A stretch of DNA of 64,000 nucleotides from Paraburkholderia flagellata (lineage in GTDB: Bacteria; Pseudomonadota; Gammaproteobacteria; Burkholderiales; Burkholderiaceae), in the NCBI RefSeq assembly GCF_021390645.1, contig NZ_JAJEJT010000005.1:496001-560000 (forward strand), read 5' to 3'. The translations under genes and the position numbers were made by a program. Within the stretch, counting starts at the first letter, position 1, and each line of letters starts with the position of its first letter. Below, piece after piece: positions 18,274-27,841 of the stretch. The notes beneath the pieces were generated by a model that saw only the letters and a list, made by a program, of their open reading frames with translations, was not told the origin of the DNA and searched no databases.

Positions 18274-18964
18274 GCTGATTCTCCAGGTAACTCGCAAATC
18301 TGCGGGCTAGTCGAAGTACTGCCGGTTGGCGCCGACTTGATCGCTGAAGGCGAAGCGCGCTTTCAGCGCAGCGCTAGTGTCGACATCTAGAGATATTGAT
18401 TGCGCTCGCTAGCGGCGTGTAGCGCACGGGCCGTGCATGATCAACCGTGACTGGCCGACTGTGGCAGTAGGCCGCACCGGTATAAACTCCCCCGATACGG
18501 ACAGTCGCGCGATCGGCGACGAGCGAACTAGGGCTACTTAGGATAGTGGGGCATTGCCTGACTAAGGCAAACCCGTCGTTGTGCACTGGATTTCCAGATA
18601 TGCGTGCACTCACGCTGCACATCACGCGTTTTCTGCTCGAACTGGGGGCCGGGTTTGCATTCGTTGGGCGTCAGTACCGGCTAGAGGTCGGCGGCGACGA
18701 GTGCTCGTCGACTGCACGCAACAGCAAAAGCAGCTCGCCACACACAGCAACGAACATCTAATTGTGAATACGCCGCGCACGAAGGTGGCTCACTGCGTAT
18801 GCAGATTCGCGATTTCGCGCATTGATCGCAGGCGTCGGACCAAATACGTCGTGTAACATCCTCGACCCGAGACGAACGGAAAATTGATGCATTTTTGGCT
18901 CGGCTCGCCCCTGTTTGAACGCACGCAATTCACCGACTGTCCGGTTACTGGGTGCGGATTCAAC
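18274..18964. other. Gene-poor stretch with one nuclease relic
   Basis: Nearly 700 bases separate the phosphoesterase terminator from the 3' end of a LysR gene. Apart from the YhcG-type fragment at 18600-18701 I see no gene, RNA or repeat. It reads as degraded accessory DNA. Confidence 0.5.
18600..18701 (+). pseudogene. Fragment of a YhcG/DUF1016 PD-(D/E)XK nuclease
   Basis: The peptide ITRFLLELGAGFAFVGRQYR followed by LEVGGDE is the strongly conserved entry to the C-terminal PD-(D/E)XK nuclease domain of YhcG/DUF1016 proteins, normally continuing with FYIDLLFYH. Here the continuation is replaced by an unrelated Ser-rich sequence and there is no upstream N-terminal domain. About 34 codons survive, so this is a relic of a horizontally mobile gene. 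Confidence 0.7.
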
Positions 18965-19894
18965 TCATTCGATGCCTGCGGCGAACCTTTCGGCCAACCG
19001 CTCCCGTTCGAACGCTTCGACAACGAAGTCGACAAATACTCGCGTTTTCGCCGGCAGGAGCGCTCGCGTAGCGTAGTAGATCGAAATTGATCCGGCGTTC
19101 GCGTACCAGCGCGGTAGCAATCGTATGAGTTCCCCGCGTTCGATTGACGACAGCACGTCTGACACGGACAGCAGCGCAACGCCTAGTCCGAGAATCGCCG
19201 CTTCACGCATCGCCGCCGGGTCGTTGACCATGATGGTCTCGCGAAGTTGCGCTGGCTTTTCGCTCCCTGCTGTGTCACGCATCGTCCGGTGACGCACGCG
19301 TCCTGTGCGGCTCGAACGCATCACGATGCCATCGAGTTGCGCAAGATCTCCGGGATCGGCCGGTGGTACGCGACCTGCAATGTAGGCCGGGGACGCAACC
19401 GCCACGAGATGTGCAGGCGCCAACGCGCGAGACACGACACCGGGTGCGAGATCGAATCCGCCGCCCAGCGCCGCGTCGTATCCCTCTGCGATCAAGTCGA
19501 CCTGCCGGTTTTCGAAGTGCCAATCCAGACGAACCATCGGATAGCGTGCGAGGAACGCCGGCAATAGCGGCATGACGTACGTGATGCCGAACGTTGGCGC
19601 GAGGCTGACCTTCAGCACGCCAGCCGGCTCACTACGATCGGTCGAGACGGACGCAATCGCTGCCTGCAAGGCGTCCAGATTGCCACCAATTTCCATGAGA
19701 AAGCGCTCCCCGGCCTCGGTCAGCGTGAGCTTGCGGGTCGAGCGCTGGAACAGCCGCACGCCGAGATTGCGTTCTAGCAGGGCAACGTTGCGACTGACCG
19801 CGGCAGGCGTCAACGCAAGACGCCGCGCCGCCGCCGAGAAGCTACCCGTTTCAGCGCTGCGCGCGAACGATTCGAGGTTGGCGAGGGTTTCCAT
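18965..19894 (-). CDS. LysR-family transcriptional regulator
   Basis: This 309-residue regulator has a typical N-terminal winged helix (METLANLESFARSAETGSFS, then SAAARRLALTPAAVSRNVA) and a PBP2-type effector domain. The ATG at 19894 places the helix at the usual distance. It belongs to the CrgA-like branch by the pattern RLFQRSTRKLTLTEAGERF. It is divergent from an NADP-binding oxidoreductase gene 177 bases away, and a 6+6 palindrome near its own start is a candidate operator, so that neighbour is the likely target. The inducer is unknown. Confidence 0.92.
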   Translation of the reverse strand: METLANLESFARSAETGSFSAAARRLALTPAAVSRNVALLERNLGVRLFQRSTRKLTLTEAGERFLMEIGGNLDALQAAIASVSTDRSEPAGVLKVSLAPTFGITYVMPLLPAFLARYPMVRLDWHFENRQVDLIAEGYDAALGGGFDLAPGVVSRALAPAHLVAVASPAYIAGRVPPADPGDLAQLDGIVMRSSRTGRVRHRTMRDTAGSEKPAQLRETIMVNDPAAMREAAILGLGVALLSVSDVLSSIERGELIRLLPRWYANAGSISIYYATRALLPAKTRVFVDFVVEAFERERLAERFAAGIE

Positions 19895-19913
19895 GTCGGA
19901 TATTAAAGCATCA

Positions 19914-19930
19914 CTTGAAAATAATTCAAG
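19914..19930. promoter_or_regulatory. Palindrome between the divergent LysR and oxidoreductase genes
   Basis: CTTGAA and TTCAAG are separated by AATAA, 20 bases upstream of the lysR start. The T-N11-A spacing and AT-rich core suit a LysR-type binding site that would autorepress and control the divergent gene. Confidence 0.6.
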
Positions 19931-20071
19931 CAATTACCGGCTAAACATCGAGCAATAAATGCACCAATATTCGCTCAACGAGCTTTGGGAAGAGAACGTC
20001 TCTTTCATTCCCCCTCGGCCGCACAGACGTCGGTTTTGTCACTTTCCTCACCTTTCATCAGGAGCATCGTT

Positions 20072-20674
20072 ATGAGCACCATCGGTATCATCGGAGCAGG
20101 CGCCATTGGGTCCGCGTTCGCCAAAGCGCTCGCGCGCAAGGGCCTCGAAGCCATCATCGCGAATAGCCGAGGCCCAGATTCGCTTAAGGACCTCGCCCGC
20201 GACCTCGGCTCCTCAATCACCCCGGGAACGCGTGAACAAGCAGCCGCGCAGGATATTGTCCTCGTCGCGGTGAACTGGTCGAAGCTGCCGACGGCCCTTT
20301 CCGGATTACCGGACTTCGGCGGACGCATCGTGATTGATGCAAACAACCCGATCGAGGCGCCGCTGTTCAAACCAGCCGAATTGCATGGTCGGACGTCGAG
20401 TGAAGTGTTCGCCGACCTCGTCCCGGGTGCGCGCGTCGTGAAGGCGTTCAATCATCTGCCGGCACACCTCCTCTCCGATGATCCGCAAGCCGAAGGCGGA
20501 CGCCGCGCGTTGTTCTTCGCGGGAGACGATGCGCAAGCGAAATCGGCTGTAAGCGGACTGATCGAGCAAATCGGCTTCTTTGGCATCGATCTGGGTTTGC
20601 TCGAAGGCGGTGGGAGGCTGGTTCAAATCCCGGGTGGCTCGCTGCCGGTGCTGAATCTCGTCAAATTTGGATAG
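20072..20674 (+). CDS. NADPH-dependent F420-reductase-like oxidoreductase
   Basis: This 200-residue Rossmann protein starts with GIIGAGAIGSAFAKALARKG and shows ANSRGP, VLVAVNW and VVKAFNHLPA, the pattern of the FNO-like (F420:NADP oxidoreductase/Npdr) family. In proteobacteria such proteins are probably flavin- or NADP-linked reductases, since F420 is usually absent. AGGAG eight bases before 20072 decides the start over a longer upstream frame. The divergent LysR gene probably regulates it. Confidence 0.86.
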   Translation: MSTIGIIGAGAIGSAFAKALARKGLEAIIANSRGPDSLKDLARDLGSSITPGTREQAAAQDIVLVAVNWSKLPTALSGLPDFGGRIVIDANNPIEAPLFKPAELHGRTSSEVFADLVPGARVVKAFNHLPAHLLSDDPQAEGGRRALFFAGDDAQAKSAVSGLIEQIGFFGIDLGLLEGGGRLVQIPGGSLPVLNLVKFG

Positions 20675-20987
20675 GTCGGCGACCCGAATGGCGCCAGTCA
20701 CGGCGCCGCACGCGATGTTTGAGGCACTCATACAGTTCGAGAACTTCGACGAACATTTCCGCAACTCACTTGCCCATGCAGGTCACCGAAACGTGAAGTG
20801 GAAAGGAGAGAAAATGCCCTTCGACGTCATCGATTCAGTCACAAGCTCGGACTCTTCCATCAAAAGATTTCCGATCGAGGATGTGGTTTCCATTTCAAGT
20901 CTGCTGCCATTTGTGGGTTCACAATGGTAGAAGGACAGGCGGCGCGCACCACCCCAATGGGTAATCGGTGGACTATGGCGGCCTTCG
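20675..20987. other. Intergenic with one doubtful small frame
   Basis: This stretch lies between the convergent oxidoreductase and dehydrogenase genes. It holds a 38-codon frame with a good ribosome site, listed separately. Nothing else is recognisable. Confidence 0.45.
20814..20930 (+). CDS. Possible 38-residue small protein
   Basis: The ATG is preceded by AAAGGAGAGAAA, an excellent ribosome binding site, and codes for 38 residues beginning MPFDVIDSVTSSD and ending in LLPFVGSQW. There is no recognisable family. It lies in the gap after the F420-reductase-like gene. It may be a real small protein, a remnant, or chance; the ribosome site is the only support. Confidence 0.3.
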   Translation: MPFDVIDSVTSSDSSIKRFPIEDVVSISSLLPFVGSQW

Positions 20988-21995
20988 TTAACGAAAGCCT
21001 TCCAGTACTATTTTTCCTATCGCCCTGCCCGTTTCGACCCAATCGTGAGCCCCGCGAAGATTATTCACGGTCAGAGGGCCGCCCGCATGCGTGAACGTCG
21101 TCCGGAGAACGCCCGCATCGACCAGCGCCGACACTTCTTTTAGCAAAAGATGCTGGGCGTCCATGTCCGCGGTCTTAAACAGCGAACGGGTAAACATCAT
21201 CTCCCACGAAACCGTAATGCTCTTTTGCTTGAACGGCGCAATGCTGTCGTCGAAATTATCGATAAGCGTAATGTGTCCCTGGGGATTCAGCGCACGCGCG
21301 AGGTTGGGTGCGCTACCGCGCGTGGAAGTAATCGCACCGATATAGTCCACGCCGTCGAAGCCAATTACGTTTAGCGCCTCGTCGATAGGCTTGCTGTGGT
21401 CAGCAACATGCCTGGCACCGAGCTTGCGCACCCACTCGGCGCTTTCTGGCCGAGATGCCGTTGCGATTACGGAAAGATTCGTGAGCCGGTTTGCCAGTTG
21501 AATCAGCATCGAACCGACCCCACCTGCCCCGTTCAGGACGAGCAGTGTTCCGGAAGGGCTTTGCGGATTGCGCGACACCTTCATCCGGTCAAACAGCATT
21601 TCCCACGCGGTTATCGAAGTGAGAGGCAAAGCGGCCGCCTCGACAAACGAGAGCGTGGCCGGCTTGGGGCCGACAATCCGCTCGTCGACCAGGTGAAACT
21701 CCGAGTTCGTTCCCGGTCGGTCCATCGCGCCCGCATAGAAGACTTCATCACCAGGCTTAAAGAGTGTGACCTCACTTCCAACTGCTTCGACAATACCCGC
21801 TGCGTCGTATCCAAGTACTCTGGGATGTGGCTTATCCGACGGATCTTCCCAACGGCGACGCTTCACATCAACGGGATTTACCGATACCGCCCTTACGGCA
21901 ACGCGCAGATCACGCGCGCCCGGTTCGGGCATGGGAAGGTCGAGATCTTTCAAAACCTCCACGCCCCCTCTTTCAACATAACCGATCGCCTTCAT
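20988..21995 (-). CDS. Zinc-type alcohol dehydrogenase-like / quinone reductase
   Basis: This 335-residue medium-chain dehydrogenase has an N-terminal GroES-like domain (MKAIGYVERGG, RVLGYDAAGIVEAVG) and a nucleotide domain with LNGAGGVGSMLIQLA. It lacks the catalytic and structural zinc cysteines, which puts it in the NADPH:quinone oxidoreductase/zeta-crystallin-like branch. GGAG six bases before the ATG at 21995 sets the start. It probably reduces quinones or enones with NADPH. It is unlinked to an obvious operon. Confidence 0.88.
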   Translation of the reverse strand: MKAIGYVERGGVEVLKDLDLPMPEPGARDLRVAVRAVSVNPVDVKRRRWEDPSDKPHPRVLGYDAAGIVEAVGSEVTLFKPGDEVFYAGAMDRPGTNSEFHLVDERIVGPKPATLSFVEAAALPLTSITAWEMLFDRMKVSRNPQSPSGTLLVLNGAGGVGSMLIQLANRLTNLSVIATASRPESAEWVRKLGARHVADHSKPIDEALNVIGFDGVDYIGAITSTRGSAPNLARALNPQGHITLIDNFDDSIAPFKQKSITVSWEMMFTRSLFKTADMDAQHLLLKEVSALVDAGVLRTTFTHAGGPLTVNNLRGAHDWVETGRAIGKIVLEGFR

Positions 21996-22297
21996 TACGT
22001 TCTCCAATGTTCACCGAGCCGATGCCTCGGAGCCTGGCGAGGCAGGGGTGCTACTGCGCCTTTGCGAGAATAGTGAATGAAGGTCGGTCGCTGCGCATAG
22101 CGTTCTCCCGCGAGATGTTACGTCGGCCGTAGTCGTGCGTGCAGCTCACGAAACGCAAAGCAACATTGTCACTGGTAGAACGATCGCACCGAGTTGGCGG
22201 CTTGACAGGTCCAGCGGTTAGAGTCGACGCATAAGACGATAGCCCTGGATCGCTTTGGTCAGCGATTGGGGCCGCACTCAATGGCGCCACCATGCAA
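21996..22297. other. Intergenic, no gene seen
   Basis: This gap carries the dehydrogenase promoter and the 3' side of the porin gene. No coding frame or repeat stands out. Confidence 0.5.
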
Positions 22298-23449
22298 TCA
22301 GAACAGGTGACGCATGCCGACCATTGCGCCAGTCTGACTTACGCCTGGCAATGGCGTCGACGCAGGCGGGACCACGCCGCCATCAATCGAGTATGTTGCG
22401 TTACGTTCGTTAAAGACATGGCCCGCGGTGACGTATACCGAAGTGCGCTTGGACAGAAAGTACATCGCGCGAGCGGCAATGACCGAGCCTCCCGAGGCGT
22501 CGCTGCTCACCGTGATACGGCCAAACTGTGCGTCGAGGCCAATGTCCGGGCGCAACATATAATTTGCGCCAATCCACCAGTAGTTACTGGTTGCATCGAA
22601 AACGGTTGCCGTCTGCGCGCCGTGATTGATTCGATGGAGGAAGCCCGCGCCGATGGTCGAATTGCCCAGCTTCACGAAGCCATCGACAACGGCACGCGTG
22701 TCGGTTTGCGAGCTGCGCGGCAAAGGCGAACCCGCGCCGCCTCCACCGTAGTTGCGATCGACGGCCGCCGCGACGCCCCACATTCCCGCATCGTACTTCA
22801 CCATCGCAGACATCGACTTGCAGGCCCGCCAGTCGGTGGGAGACTGGCCCGCGCAACCTCCGGCTGGCGCGCTATCCACCGCATCACGCCCGTACGAATA
22901 TGTCGCGCCGACGGTCAACCCGGACGACGTGAAGCTGTAGGTGATCGCATTGTCGACGCGCGGTTGGGTGAGGTAGGGATCAAGATCCGCAGCGGCGTAG
23001 ATGTTGGGCGCCAGCGTGTCGCCCGTCAATACAGCCCAGAAGATTTGCGAATACTGCCGGCCAAGTGTCAACGTGCCCCACCGCCCTGAGAGCCCGACAT
23101 AGGCCTGTCTGCCAAACAGGCGTCCCCCTTGATTAAGCGAGCCCTGCGAAGGGGCGAAGCCCGACTCCAGCACAAAGACGGCGCTGAGGCCCGCGCCCAG
23201 ATCTTCTTTGCCACGAACGCCCCAGAGCGAGGGTAGCGAAGCCGTCAAAGTTGGCGTGTGCACGGAGTTGGCCCTTTTAGGTCCGACGTTCGTTACGTAT
23301 TCAATGCCCGTGTCGATGACGCCATACAAGGTCACGGCGCTCTGTGCATGCGCTGCGCCAGACGCACACGCCACCAGCGACGCAAGCCCGCACCAGGCGA
23401 TCCGACGCCATGCGAGGCCGCCCATGGGCCGATCTGCGATGAAATCCAT
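22298..23449 (-). CDS. Gram-negative porin, Burkholderia type
   Basis: This 383-residue outer-membrane trimeric porin has a signal region ending in ASGAAHAQ followed by the signature SAVTLYGVIDTGIEYVTN and then WGVRGKEDLGAGLSAVFVLE, LTLGRQYSQ and a C-terminal MVGMRHLF with the terminal Phe needed for outer-membrane assembly. GGAGG eight bases before the ATG fixes the start. It lies 161 bases downstream of the molybdenum hydroxylase gene on the same strand and may admit the substrate of that cluster. The AT-rich gap between them can hold its own promoter. Confidence 0.93.
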   Translation of the reverse strand: MDFIADRPMGGLAWRRIAWCGLASLVACASGAAHAQSAVTLYGVIDTGIEYVTNVGPKRANSVHTPTLTASLPSLWGVRGKEDLGAGLSAVFVLESGFAPSQGSLNQGGRLFGRQAYVGLSGRWGTLTLGRQYSQIFWAVLTGDTLAPNIYAAADLDPYLTQPRVDNAITYSFTSSGLTVGATYSYGRDAVDSAPAGGCAGQSPTDWRACKSMSAMVKYDAGMWGVAAAVDRNYGGGGAGSPLPRSSQTDTRAVVDGFVKLGNSTIGAGFLHRINHGAQTATVFDATSNYWWIGANYMLRPDIGLDAQFGRITVSSDASGGSVIAARAMYFLSKRTSVYVTAGHVFNERNATYSIDGGVVPPASTPLPGVSQTGAMVGMRHLF

Positions 23450-23610
23450 TATCTGCCTCCATAACCTTTTAATATTTATTCGACACGTGGACTACAATTC
23501 GCAATACGAATTAACTAATGAAAATATGAATCTCCGTGATTCGTCATTATTTTGCTTTGCAATACTAATTAATAAGTAGAAAATTGCGAAACAGTCATCG
23601 ACCAAACAGA

Positions 23611-25836
23611 TCAGGCAAGATGCTGCAGAATCTTTTCCGGCAACACGGGAAGATCGCGTATCCTGACGCCACACGCATTCGCGACGGCATTTGCCAAGGC
23701 GGCACCGGCCGGCCCAAGTGAAAACTCGCCCGCGCCAAGCGACGCTTCATCACGGCCCTCGAGCACCACGACATCGATTGGCGGAACCTCCTGGAAGGAC
23801 AAGATGGGATAGTCCTGCCAGTGGCGCGTGCTGATCTCGGTGCGGGTGAACATGACGCGCTCCTTGAGCGCCCAACTCAGTGCCTGGATGATGCCGCCCT
23901 CGACCTGGTTGCGCACTCCATCCGGGTTGATCACGCGGCCCACGTCGATTGCGGCAATCACATTCGTCACGGTGATATTTCCCGTGGAGCGGTCGACGTG
24001 GACATCGACGACCATCGCTGCATATGCCCCTATGTTCTTGTAGCGCGAATATGCGAAACCACGTCCACGCTGCCCATCACCTTTCAGGCCGGATTGCCAG
24101 CGGGAACGGCTAGCGGCCGCTCGCACCACAGCGATTGCGCGGGGGTCGCTCAGGTGTGCCAGGCGAAACTCGATCGGGTCGGAGTGCGCCGCCATAGCCA
24201 GTTCGTCCATGAACGACTCGATCGCAAATACGTTGCCGTACGCGCCCAGCGTGCGCAGGGAACTATTGCGCACGGGCATATCCAGGAGCAGATGGTTGGT
24301 CACCTTCCGGCGCGGGAAATCATAGACCGGCACGGCATTGCGGTCCCCATTGCCGTATGGCTGCGGGATCTCCGCAGGCGGCGACGGCTGGAACGGCTTC
24401 GCGAGATGCCAGGCGGCCAGCAGGTTCAGGCCGCCAGGCTCGCCTGGCCGCATGGCGTGCGAATTGGTCCATACGTCATAGTTCCAGTCGGCAATGCGGC
24501 CCTCGCTGTTCAAGCCCGCTTTCACCCGCATCACCATCGCCGGACCAAAGGGAGCCCAGCCGAATTCGTCGTCGCGCATCCATTGGACTTTTACGGGCCG
24601 ACCCGCCACTTCACGTGCGAGCAGTGCCGCGTCGAGCGCCACATCGTCGGCGCCGTTGTGGCCGTAACAGCCCGCCCCGGGAACGTGCACGACATTGATT
24701 GCGCCCGCCGGCATGTCCAGCACCGTCGCAAGATCGCTGCGCAACCCAAACACGCCCTGTGTATGGGACCAGACCGTCATATGCCCATTATCGAGTTGCG
24801 CAACGGAGCACGAGGGACCAATCGACGCGTGCGACAGGTATGGGCGCGAATAGGTGGCTTCCAGTTGCGCCGAAACATCGGACGCCGCCGCCTCCTGCCC
24901 TGCCGCGCTAATGACTTTGTCTTCGCTACGCCAGTGAGGCAATGCTGTCTGGAGATGATCGACGTCCGGCAGCGCGACGAAATCCTCACTCCACTTGCTC
25001 TGTTCGATCAAGGCACGGCGCGCCGCGATGGCCTGCTCTTCGCGCTCGGCGATCACACCGAGGAAATCGCCATCGCGAACGACTGCGACGACACCCGCAA
25101 GCCTTCGCACGAATGCAACATCGACGGACAGCAGCTTTGCGCCATATCTCGGGGGCCGTACAATCCGGCCAAAGAGCATATTGGGCAGGCGCATGTCCTG
25201 AACGAATGCCGCCCCGCCCGTGAACTTGGCGGGCAAGTCGATGCGAGGCACCGACTTGCCGACAAGCTTGTATTCTGAGGGATTCCTGGGCGCGACTGCG
25301 GCCACCTCTCGCGAGAGAAGCGCCTTGTTCTCACGCACGATATCGGCGTATGTCACGCGCCGGCCGTCGGCGGCGAGAATCACGCCGCTTTCGACACGAA
25401 GCTCCGGCGCCGCAACGTTGAGCTTGTGGGCCGCCGCCCCAAGCAGGACCGCCCGCGCCTGCGCCGCGGCGATGCGTAATGCCGCTCCTGACTGCTCTAT
25501 CGACTGGCTGCCGAACGTATAGCCTTCATTCGGGCTGCGGGCTGTGTCCGCGGAAATCATGCGCAGACGGGATAGATCCACGTCGAGTTCTTCCGCGGCA
25601 ATCTGCGAGAGCGCGGTGAGAATTCCCTGCCCCAGTTCGGCCTTGCCCGAGAAAACCGTGACCATGCCTTCCTCGTCAACGCGAATCCAGCCGTCTAGCT
25701 GCCGGTTGGCGAGTAGATCGCGCGGAAGGCCGGGTTCGGCTGACGCAAAATCAGCAAATGGCTGAAGCGAGAACGTCGCGATGATCGCACCAGCGAGCTT
25801 GCCGAATGCGCGCCGGGAAAGTCGGACGGTACTCAT
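23611..25836 (-). CDS. Xanthine-dehydrogenase-family molybdopterin subunit (IorB-like)
   Basis: This 741-residue large subunit of a molybdenum hydroxylase resembles isoquinoline 1-oxidoreductase beta and membrane aldehyde dehydrogenases. It begins with a twin-arginine segment (RLSRRAFGKLAGAIIATFSL), so export through Tat is likely. The conserved FSGKAELGQGILTALSQIAAE, AGCYGHNGADDVALDAA and the C-terminal GAGEFSLGPAGAALANAVA follow the family order, the last holding the active-site Glu. Its ATG overlaps the stop of the 2Fe-2S subunit by four bases. It should hydroxylate an N-heterocycle or oxidise an aldehyde, passing electrons to cytochromes. Confidence 0.92.
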   Translation of the reverse strand: MSTVRLSRRAFGKLAGAIIATFSLQPFADFASAEPGLPRDLLANRQLDGWIRVDEEGMVTVFSGKAELGQGILTALSQIAAEELDVDLSRLRMISADTARSPNEGYTFGSQSIEQSGAALRIAAAQARAVLLGAAAHKLNVAAPELRVESGVILAADGRRVTYADIVRENKALLSREVAAVAPRNPSEYKLVGKSVPRIDLPAKFTGGAAFVQDMRLPNMLFGRIVRPPRYGAKLLSVDVAFVRRLAGVVAVVRDGDFLGVIAEREEQAIAARRALIEQSKWSEDFVALPDVDHLQTALPHWRSEDKVISAAGQEAAASDVSAQLEATYSRPYLSHASIGPSCSVAQLDNGHMTVWSHTQGVFGLRSDLATVLDMPAGAINVVHVPGAGCYGHNGADDVALDAALLAREVAGRPVKVQWMRDDEFGWAPFGPAMVMRVKAGLNSEGRIADWNYDVWTNSHAMRPGEPGGLNLLAAWHLAKPFQPSPPAEIPQPYGNGDRNAVPVYDFPRRKVTNHLLLDMPVRNSSLRTLGAYGNVFAIESFMDELAMAAHSDPIEFRLAHLSDPRAIAVVRAAASRSRWQSGLKGDGQRGRGFAYSRYKNIGAYAAMVVDVHVDRSTGNITVTNVIAAIDVGRVINPDGVRNQVEGGIIQALSWALKERVMFTRTEISTRHWQDYPILSFQEVPPIDVVVLEGRDEASLGAGEFSLGPAGAALANAVANACGVRIRDLPVLPEKILQHLA

Positions 25837-26297
25837 GCGCGCGACTCCTGCGCGGCACGCTGGATCGCGCGGACGATCCGGTTGTGCGCGCCACAGCGGC
25901 ATTTCTGGCCCGCCAGCTCGCGCCGGATGGTCGCGTCATCGGGAGAGGGATTTCGCTCCAGCAAGGCTTTCGCGGCCATCAGCATCCCGCTCGAACAATA
26001 GCCGCACTGCGCGGCCTGCTCGGCGAGGAAGGCTTTCTGCAACGCGTGGAGATGTTCGCTGTGGCCCAACCCTTCTACTGTGGTCACCGGCGCCTTGCCA
26101 ACTGCTTCGACAGGAAATACACAGGAGTTCGTAGCATTTCCGCCAACCAGTACCGTGCACGCCCCGCACTGCGCCTCGCCGCAACCAAACTTCGGCCCGT
26201 TCAGCTGGAGATCATTGCGCAGCACGTAGAGCAGTGGCGTGTCTGGGTCGACATCCAACTGGTGTTGCTTTCCGTTTACTGCGATCGACATGCGCAT
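25833..26297 (-). CDS. 2Fe-2S subunit of molybdenum hydroxylase (IorA-like)
   Basis: This 154-residue protein carries both [2Fe-2S] clusters of the hydroxylase. The N-terminal plant-ferredoxin-type motif is GCGEAQCGACTVL and the C-terminal four-helix motif has QCGYCSSGM and KCRCGAHNRI. The length matches the small subunit of isoquinoline 1-oxidoreductase. AGGGG lies seven bases before the ATG. It is translated just ahead of the large subunit with an ATGA overlap and follows the AAHS transporter gene by 50 bases, so it is part of the marR-headed operon. Confidence 0.94.
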   Translation of the reverse strand: MRMSIAVNGKQHQLDVDPDTPLLYVLRNDLQLNGPKFGCGEAQCGACTVLVGGNATNSCVFPVEAVGKAPVTTVEGLGHSEHLHALQKAFLAEQAAQCGYCSSGMLMAAKALLERNPSPDDATIRRELAGQKCRCGAHNRIVRAIQRAAQESRA

Positions 26298-26347
26298 TTC
26301 AATTCCCCTTGACTTCCCATTGCTGGCGCTAACCCCGCCCTAACCCG

Positions 26348-27721
26348 CTAGCAGTCGGTGCAAACGGCCGCGCTTCGCGCCGTGACACGGCTGAGCCAAA
26401 CCAGCATCAGGCACGATGCCAGTGCGGGCACGGCCGCCGCGACGAACAATGTCGTGTTCGACCACTGCAGCTTGATCAATTGCCCCGCCACCACGGGGCC
26501 AATAATCGAGCCTGCCCGGCCAATCCCCAGACTCCAGCCAACGCCCGTTGCCCGCAGCGACGTTGGATAGAGCGTCGCGGTCAATGCATTCACCGCCGGC
26601 TGCCCGCCCACGATGCACACGCCGCTGATCAGCACAACGGCATAGCGCAATCCCGTCGACAAATCAGGCAACCCAACCGCCGACACCGAAAATGTCGCCA
26701 CCAGAAAACCGAGCGCGAGCACGCGGTAAAAGCCGAAACGGTCCATCAACGGGCCCATAAGCAAAGCGCCTGCCGTACCGCCAATCTGCAAGGTGGTGCC
26801 GATGAGCACGGCCGTCGATACGCCATGGCCGACCCGCAAGGAAAGCATCGGCAGCCAGTTCGAAAGAAAGAAGAGATTGAGCAGGTTGGCAAAGTTGATG
26901 CCCCATAGCAACAACGTGGTCGTCCCGCGGCCATGCCGAAAGAGCTCCCCGACCGAGGCCTTCGCATGAGTCTGTCCGTGCACCGCAAAGCGGGTCTGCG
27001 GCCCGACTCGCACGCCCGGCGCGATTTTTCGCAGCCACCGCGCAATCGTCTCAGGGCTGTGCTCCTTGAGCACGAGCAGCTGAATCGATTCCGGCAGATA
27101 CCTGAGCATCGCAACGGCAATGACGAGCGGCAAGACGCCCCCGACGAAGAACACCGAGCGCCAGCCCAGCGACGGAAGCAGGATTGCGCAGAGCAGCCCT
27201 CCGGCAATTGCGCCGCCAGTGAATCCGCATGAGACCCATGTCATCAGTGACGCGCGATACTTTTGCGGGCTGTATTCGCTCACCAGCGCAATGGCATTGC
27301 CCATCACGCCACCGATGCCGAAACCCGTCATGAAACGAACGACGAGGAACTCGGGTACCGTGTGAACCAGCGTCGTACCCAGCATGCAGAGCCCGTAGAA
27401 CACGGTAGCACCGGCCAGAATGGGCCGCCGCCCCACTCTGTCGGCCATGGCGCCGAGGACGATCGAGCCCGCGAGCATGCCGAGCAAACCCGCGCCGAAG
27501 ACGGGTCCGAGCTCCGCGGGACTGATGTGCCACGCCTGCACGATCGCGGGCGCGACAAACCCCATCGTCTGCACGTCGAAGCCGTCCATCACCACCGAAC
27601 AGCCGATCATCACCATGATCCAGATCTGGAATCTGCTCAGTGGTTGGCTATCTATCAGTGCGCTGATGTCGATGATCGACGTTTGCGCCTCTTCCACTCG
27701 CTGCGCGGTATCGGGGATCAC
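26348..27721 (-). CDS. MFS transporter, aromatic acid:H+ symporter type
   Basis: This 457-residue inner-membrane carrier has twelve predicted helices. The loop 2-3 motif GAMADRVGRRPIL and the TM1 motif DGFDVQTMGFVAPAI (with the Asp typical of PcaK/BenK) place it in the AAHS family, which imports benzoate-type acids. The GTG at 27721 is chosen because GAGG lies six bases upstream and the preceding 37 codons are not transporter-like. It sits between the aldehyde dehydrogenase and the molybdenum hydroxylase genes, so it probably imports the aromatic acid used by this cluster. Confidence 0.9.
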   Translation of the reverse strand: MIPDTAQRVEEAQTSIIDISALIDSQPLSRFQIWIMVMIGCSVVMDGFDVQTMGFVAPAIVQAWHISPAELGPVFGAGLLGMLAGSIVLGAMADRVGRRPILAGATVFYGLCMLGTTLVHTVPEFLVVRFMTGFGIGGVMGNAIALVSEYSPQKYRASLMTWVSCGFTGGAIAGGLLCAILLPSLGWRSVFFVGGVLPLVIAVAMLRYLPESIQLLVLKEHSPETIARWLRKIAPGVRVGPQTRFAVHGQTHAKASVGELFRHGRGTTTLLLWGINFANLLNLFFLSNWLPMLSLRVGHGVSTAVLIGTTLQIGGTAGALLMGPLMDRFGFYRVLALGFLVATFSVSAVGLPDLSTGLRYAVVLISGVCIVGGQPAVNALTATLYPTSLRATGVGWSLGIGRAGSIIGPVVAGQLIKLQWSNTTLFVAAAVPALASCLMLVWLSRVTARSAAVCTDC

Positions 27722-27841
27722 TATGCACCTCGCTCGGTTCGAGCATGAAATCTTGCGCGAGTGAGCAGTTGCACCCACTCGACATTGCCGCCGGGCAACG
27801 CTGCGCATCGCCCGTTTGCGGTTGGACTGCACGATGCGGTT

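Noticed and set aside
23821..25278. Plus-strand open frame of 485 codons
   Set aside because: It is antisense to the molybdenum hydroxylase large subunit, His/Arg-rich and without domains; a shadow frame.
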